From Acidimicrobiia bacterium (GTDB lineage: Bacteria > Actinomycetota > Acidimicrobiia > IMCC26256 > JAENVU01), in NCBI GenBank assembly GCA_016650415.1, contig JAENVU010000018.1:1-5900 (forward strand): a stretch of DNA of 5,900 bases, in the 5' to 3' direction. The stretch's first letter is position 1. Each line of letters starts with the position of its first letter. A program made the translations under genes and the position numbers. Positions 4,300 to 5,900 of the stretch are shown here, piece by piece. The notes beneath the pieces are model-generated. The model saw only the letters and a program-made list of their open reading frames with translations. It did not search any database and was not told the DNA's origin.

Positions 4300-5307
4300 G
4301 TGATCGACCTGCGCGCCCTCCCCAAGGCCGAACTGCACCTCCATCTCGAAGGCACCCTCGAGCCCGAGATGATGTTCGACCTCGCGGCTCGCAACGGTGT
4401 CCGGCTCCCGTTTCCCGACATCGCGGCCGCGCGGAATGCCTACGTCTTCGACAATCTCCAGTCGTTCCTCGACATCTACTACGCCGGATGCTCCGTCCTG
4501 CTGCAGTCGCAGGACTTCGCCGACCTGACCCACGCCTACCTCCAACGCGCCCGGGCCGATGGCGTTCGCCACGTGGAGGTCTTCTTCGATCCGCAGACCC
4601 ACACCGATCGCGGAGTGCCGTTCGCCGCCGTGGTGGACGGGATCGTTCACGCCCTCGATGATGCCCGCCGTGACCTGGGCATCACGTCGCGACTGATCCT
4701 GTGTTTCCTCCGTCATCTCAGTCCGGAGGCCGCGATGGCCACGTTGGAGACGGCGCTGGCGTATCGCAGCGACATCGTCGGTGTCGGTCTCGATTCGTCC
4801 GAAGCCGGCCACCCGCCGTCGAAGTTCACCGAGGTGTTCGACCGAGCGCGGGCCGAAGGGTTCGTGACCGTGGCCCACGCCGGGGAAGAAGGCCCGCCGG
4901 CGTACATCGTCGAGGCGTTGGACCTGCTGCATGTCCAACGGGTGGACCACGGTGTCCGATGTCTCGAAGATCCGGCGTTGGTCGAGCGACTCGTCGCCGA
5001 CCAGGTGCCGTTGACCGTCTGCCCGCTCTCGAACGTGATGCTGCGCGTCGTGCCGACCCTCGCCGATCATCCACTGCGTCGGATGCTCGAACTCGGCCTG
5101 AATGTCTCGGTGCACTCCGACGATCCCGCCTATTTCGGCGGATATCTCGGGAAGAACTTGGCCGCGACGGCTTCCGCGTTGGGGCTTTCGGACGACCAGA
5201 TCGTCCAGCTCGCTCGCAACTCGTTTCGATCGTCGTTCCTGGCTCCAGTCGAGCGCGACTCGCACCTCACCGAGATCGAGGCGGTCGTCGCCCGCGGTCC
5301 GGGCTGA
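4300..5307 (+). CDS. Adenine/adenosine deaminase, motifs favour adenine deaminase
   Basis: This 335-residue zinc-dependent amidohydrolase hydrolyses the 6-amino group of adenine (or adenosine) to give hypoxanthine (or inosine) and ammonia in purine salvage. It has the metal site HLHLEG (His13, His15), His193 in VAHAGEE with catalytic Glu196, His217 in VDHG, and Asp274/Asp275 in HSDDPAYFGGY. Two segments, FFDPQTHTDRG (95-105) and VGLDSSEAGHPPSKF (162-176), are typical of the Aah1-like adenine deaminase branch. True adenosine deaminases have a GxDLAGxE loop at the second position. From memory the whole protein aligns closely to Pseudomonas aeruginosa PA0148, a characterised adenine deaminase. 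The start is GTG (4300-4302), ten bases after the ABM stop, with no strong ribosome site. Length is normal and all catalytic residues are present. Automated annotation would probably call it 'adenosine deaminase'. Confidence 0.92.
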   Translation: MIDLRALPKAELHLHLEGTLEPEMMFDLAARNGVRLPFPDIAAARNAYVFDNLQSFLDIYYAGCSVLLQSQDFADLTHAYLQRARADGVRHVEVFFDPQTHTDRGVPFAAVVDGIVHALDDARRDLGITSRLILCFLRHLSPEAAMATLETALAYRSDIVGVGLDSSEAGHPPSKFTEVFDRARAEGFVTVAHAGEEGPPAYIVEALDLLHVQRVDHGVRCLEDPALVERLVADQVPLTVCPLSNVMLRVVPTLADHPLRRMLELGLNVSVHSDDPAYFGGYLGKNLAATASALGLSDDQIVQLARNSFRSSFLAPVERDSHLTEIEAVVARGPG

Positions 5308-5320
5308 TCCGCAACTCTGC

Positions 5321-5332
5321 GAGACTGCCGGG
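5321..5332 (+). promoter_or_regulatory. GAGACT-type motif abutting the DUF2236 gene start, possible leaderless promoter element
   Basis: GAGACT (5321-5326) plus six bases leads directly into the ATG at 5333. The 18 bases 5318-5335 match the 18 bases at the start of the 128-residue gene (3050-3033, minus strand) at 16 positions. There is no Shine-Dalgarno sequence. Position favours a -10 element (A at position 2, T at position 6) and helps select this start among several in-frame ATGs. Confidence 0.4.
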
Positions 5333-5900
5333 ATGCGCGGCATGGGGTCAGCCCTCGAACCGATGACCTCCGCGATGACCTCCGCGATGACCTCCGCGAT
5401 GAACGACGCGACCGGCGCACTTCTCGCGCCGGTGCGCACCGTGGTGGGTCACGTCGCGCGATCGGCGTTCGGGGGGACACCGCAGTCGGGCACCGAGCTG
5501 GAGTTCGCGACCGCCACCGATCCTGGTCTCTTCGGTCCTGACTCGGTCACGTGGCGAATCCACGCCGACCGGTCCATGTTGATCGGCGGTCTGCGCGCGC
5601 TGCTGCTCCAAGTGCTGCACCCACTCGCGATGGCCGGAGTCGCCCAGCACTCGACGTATCGCCGGGATCCGCTCGGTCGGCTGGCGCGCACGGGCCGCTT
5701 CGTTGCCGCGACCACCTACGGCACCACGGCCGAAGCCGAGCGCGCGATCACGATGGTGACCGACGTCCACCAGCGGGTCCGGGGCGTGGCCGCGGACGGT
5801 CGCCCGTATTCTGCGAGCGATCCCGCGCTGCTGGCATGGGTCCACAACGTCGAGGTCGATTCGTTCCTTTCGGCCTACCGCCGGTACGGGCCCGGGATCA
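5333..5900 (+). CDS. DUF2236 (MpaB/latex-clearing-protein-like) oxygenase family protein, N-terminal part
   Basis: An open frame of 189 codons runs off the right edge with no stop. It matches the DUF2236 family, whose characterised members include the rubber oxygenase Lcp (heme b) and fungal MpaB. Characteristic stretches are VTWRIHADRSMLIGG (72-86), ALLLQVLHPLAMAGVAQHS (89-107), DPLGRLARTGRFV (112-124), the helix around VTDVHQRVRGV (142-152), YSASDPALLAWVHNVEVDSFL (159-179) and AYRRYG (181-186). Most bacterial members are uncharacterised, so oxygenase activity is family inference and the substrate is unknown. The ATG at 5333 is preferred from the upstream motif, but ATGs at 5342, 5363, 5375, 5387 and 5399 are also in frame. 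The family-like part begins near residue 55-60, so all remain possible. The gene begins 25 bases after the deaminase stop. Confidence 0.85.
   Translation, partial: MRGMGSALEPMTSAMTSAMTSAMNDATGALLAPVRTVVGHVARSAFGGTPQSGTELEFATATDPGLFGPDSVTWRIHADRSMLIGGLRALLLQVLHPLAMAGVAQHSTYRRDPLGRLARTGRFVAATTYGTTAEAERAITMVTDVHQRVRGVAADGRPYSASDPALLAWVHNVEVDSFLSAYRRYGPGI
5363..5398 (+). repeat. Perfect 12-bp tandem repeat, three copies, in frame
   Basis: ATGACCTCCGCG occurs three times without change (5363-5374, 5375-5386, 5387-5398), followed by a decayed fourth unit (ATGAACGACGCG, 5399-5410). It encodes (Met-Thr-Ser-Ala)x3 then Met-Asn-Asp-Ala in the DUF2236 protein. The unit is a multiple of three, so copy-number change would alter length without breaking the frame, and every copy supplies a possible start codon. 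Confidence 0.9.

Noticed and set aside
3429..4421. Minus-strand open frame of 330 codons spanning the intergenic region and the LPXTG and ABM genes
   Set aside because: It overlaps three better-supported genes and has Arg/His-rich low-complexity composition. It has no ribosome site and no recognised domain.
4267..5439. Long minus-strand open frame (390 codons) opposite the deaminase
   Set aside because: It is an antisense shadow of a gene with full catalytic motifs. The VIAEVIAEVI stretch is only the reverse reading of the 12-bp repeat.

Overview
The window is GC-rich, densely coded chromosomal DNA that looks actinobacterial. A small wall-anchored LPXTG protein, a Fur-family metalloregulator beside a metal ABC transporter, a DUF2236 (MpaB/Lcp-like) protein and several genes lacking a usable Shine-Dalgarno sequence all fit Actinomycetota. 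The style of the small proteins suggests class Acidimicrobiia, but that placement is an inference. I saw no mobile element, CRISPR array, rRNA or tRNA.

Left part (1-2350): a divergent metal-homeostasis locus. On the minus strand, an operon runs from a lipoprotein metal-binding protein (ZnuA-like), through an ATPase (ZnuC-like), to a permease (ZnuB-like) cut by the window edge. Both junctions are ATGA overlaps. On the plus strand lies a Fur-family repressor, most likely Zur. The short region between them holds a sigma70-type promoter for the transporter. A Fur/Zur-like palindrome overlaps its -10 element and a second perfect palindrome overlaps its -35 element. The simplest model is that the metal-loaded regulator shuts the importer off when metal is sufficient.

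Middle part (2370-3748): four minus-strand genes. In order of transcription they encode a tiny sortase substrate (LPLTG), a PNPOx-like flavin/F420 split-barrel protein, a 128-residue protein of unknown function, and a 92-residue single-pass membrane protein. The last two abut exactly (TAG then ATG) and are probably translationally coupled. This group converges with the regulator gene across only 19 bp.

A 235-bp divergent region (3749-3983) with several short inverted repeats separates these from the plus-strand genes. Right part (3984-5900): an antibiotic-biosynthesis-monooxygenase-like (ABM) protein, an adenosine/adenine deaminase whose motifs favour adenine deaminase, and the start of a DUF2236 protein that runs off the window. 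The DUF2236 gene opens with a perfect 12-bp tandem repeat that carries start codons.

The most notable non-coding signals are the two operator-like palindromes and a conserved motif placed exactly upstream of three otherwise unrelated ATG starts, which resembles a -10 element for leaderless transcription. I do not see a convincing new defence or mobile system; the window is mostly ordinary chromosome with a few points worth checking.
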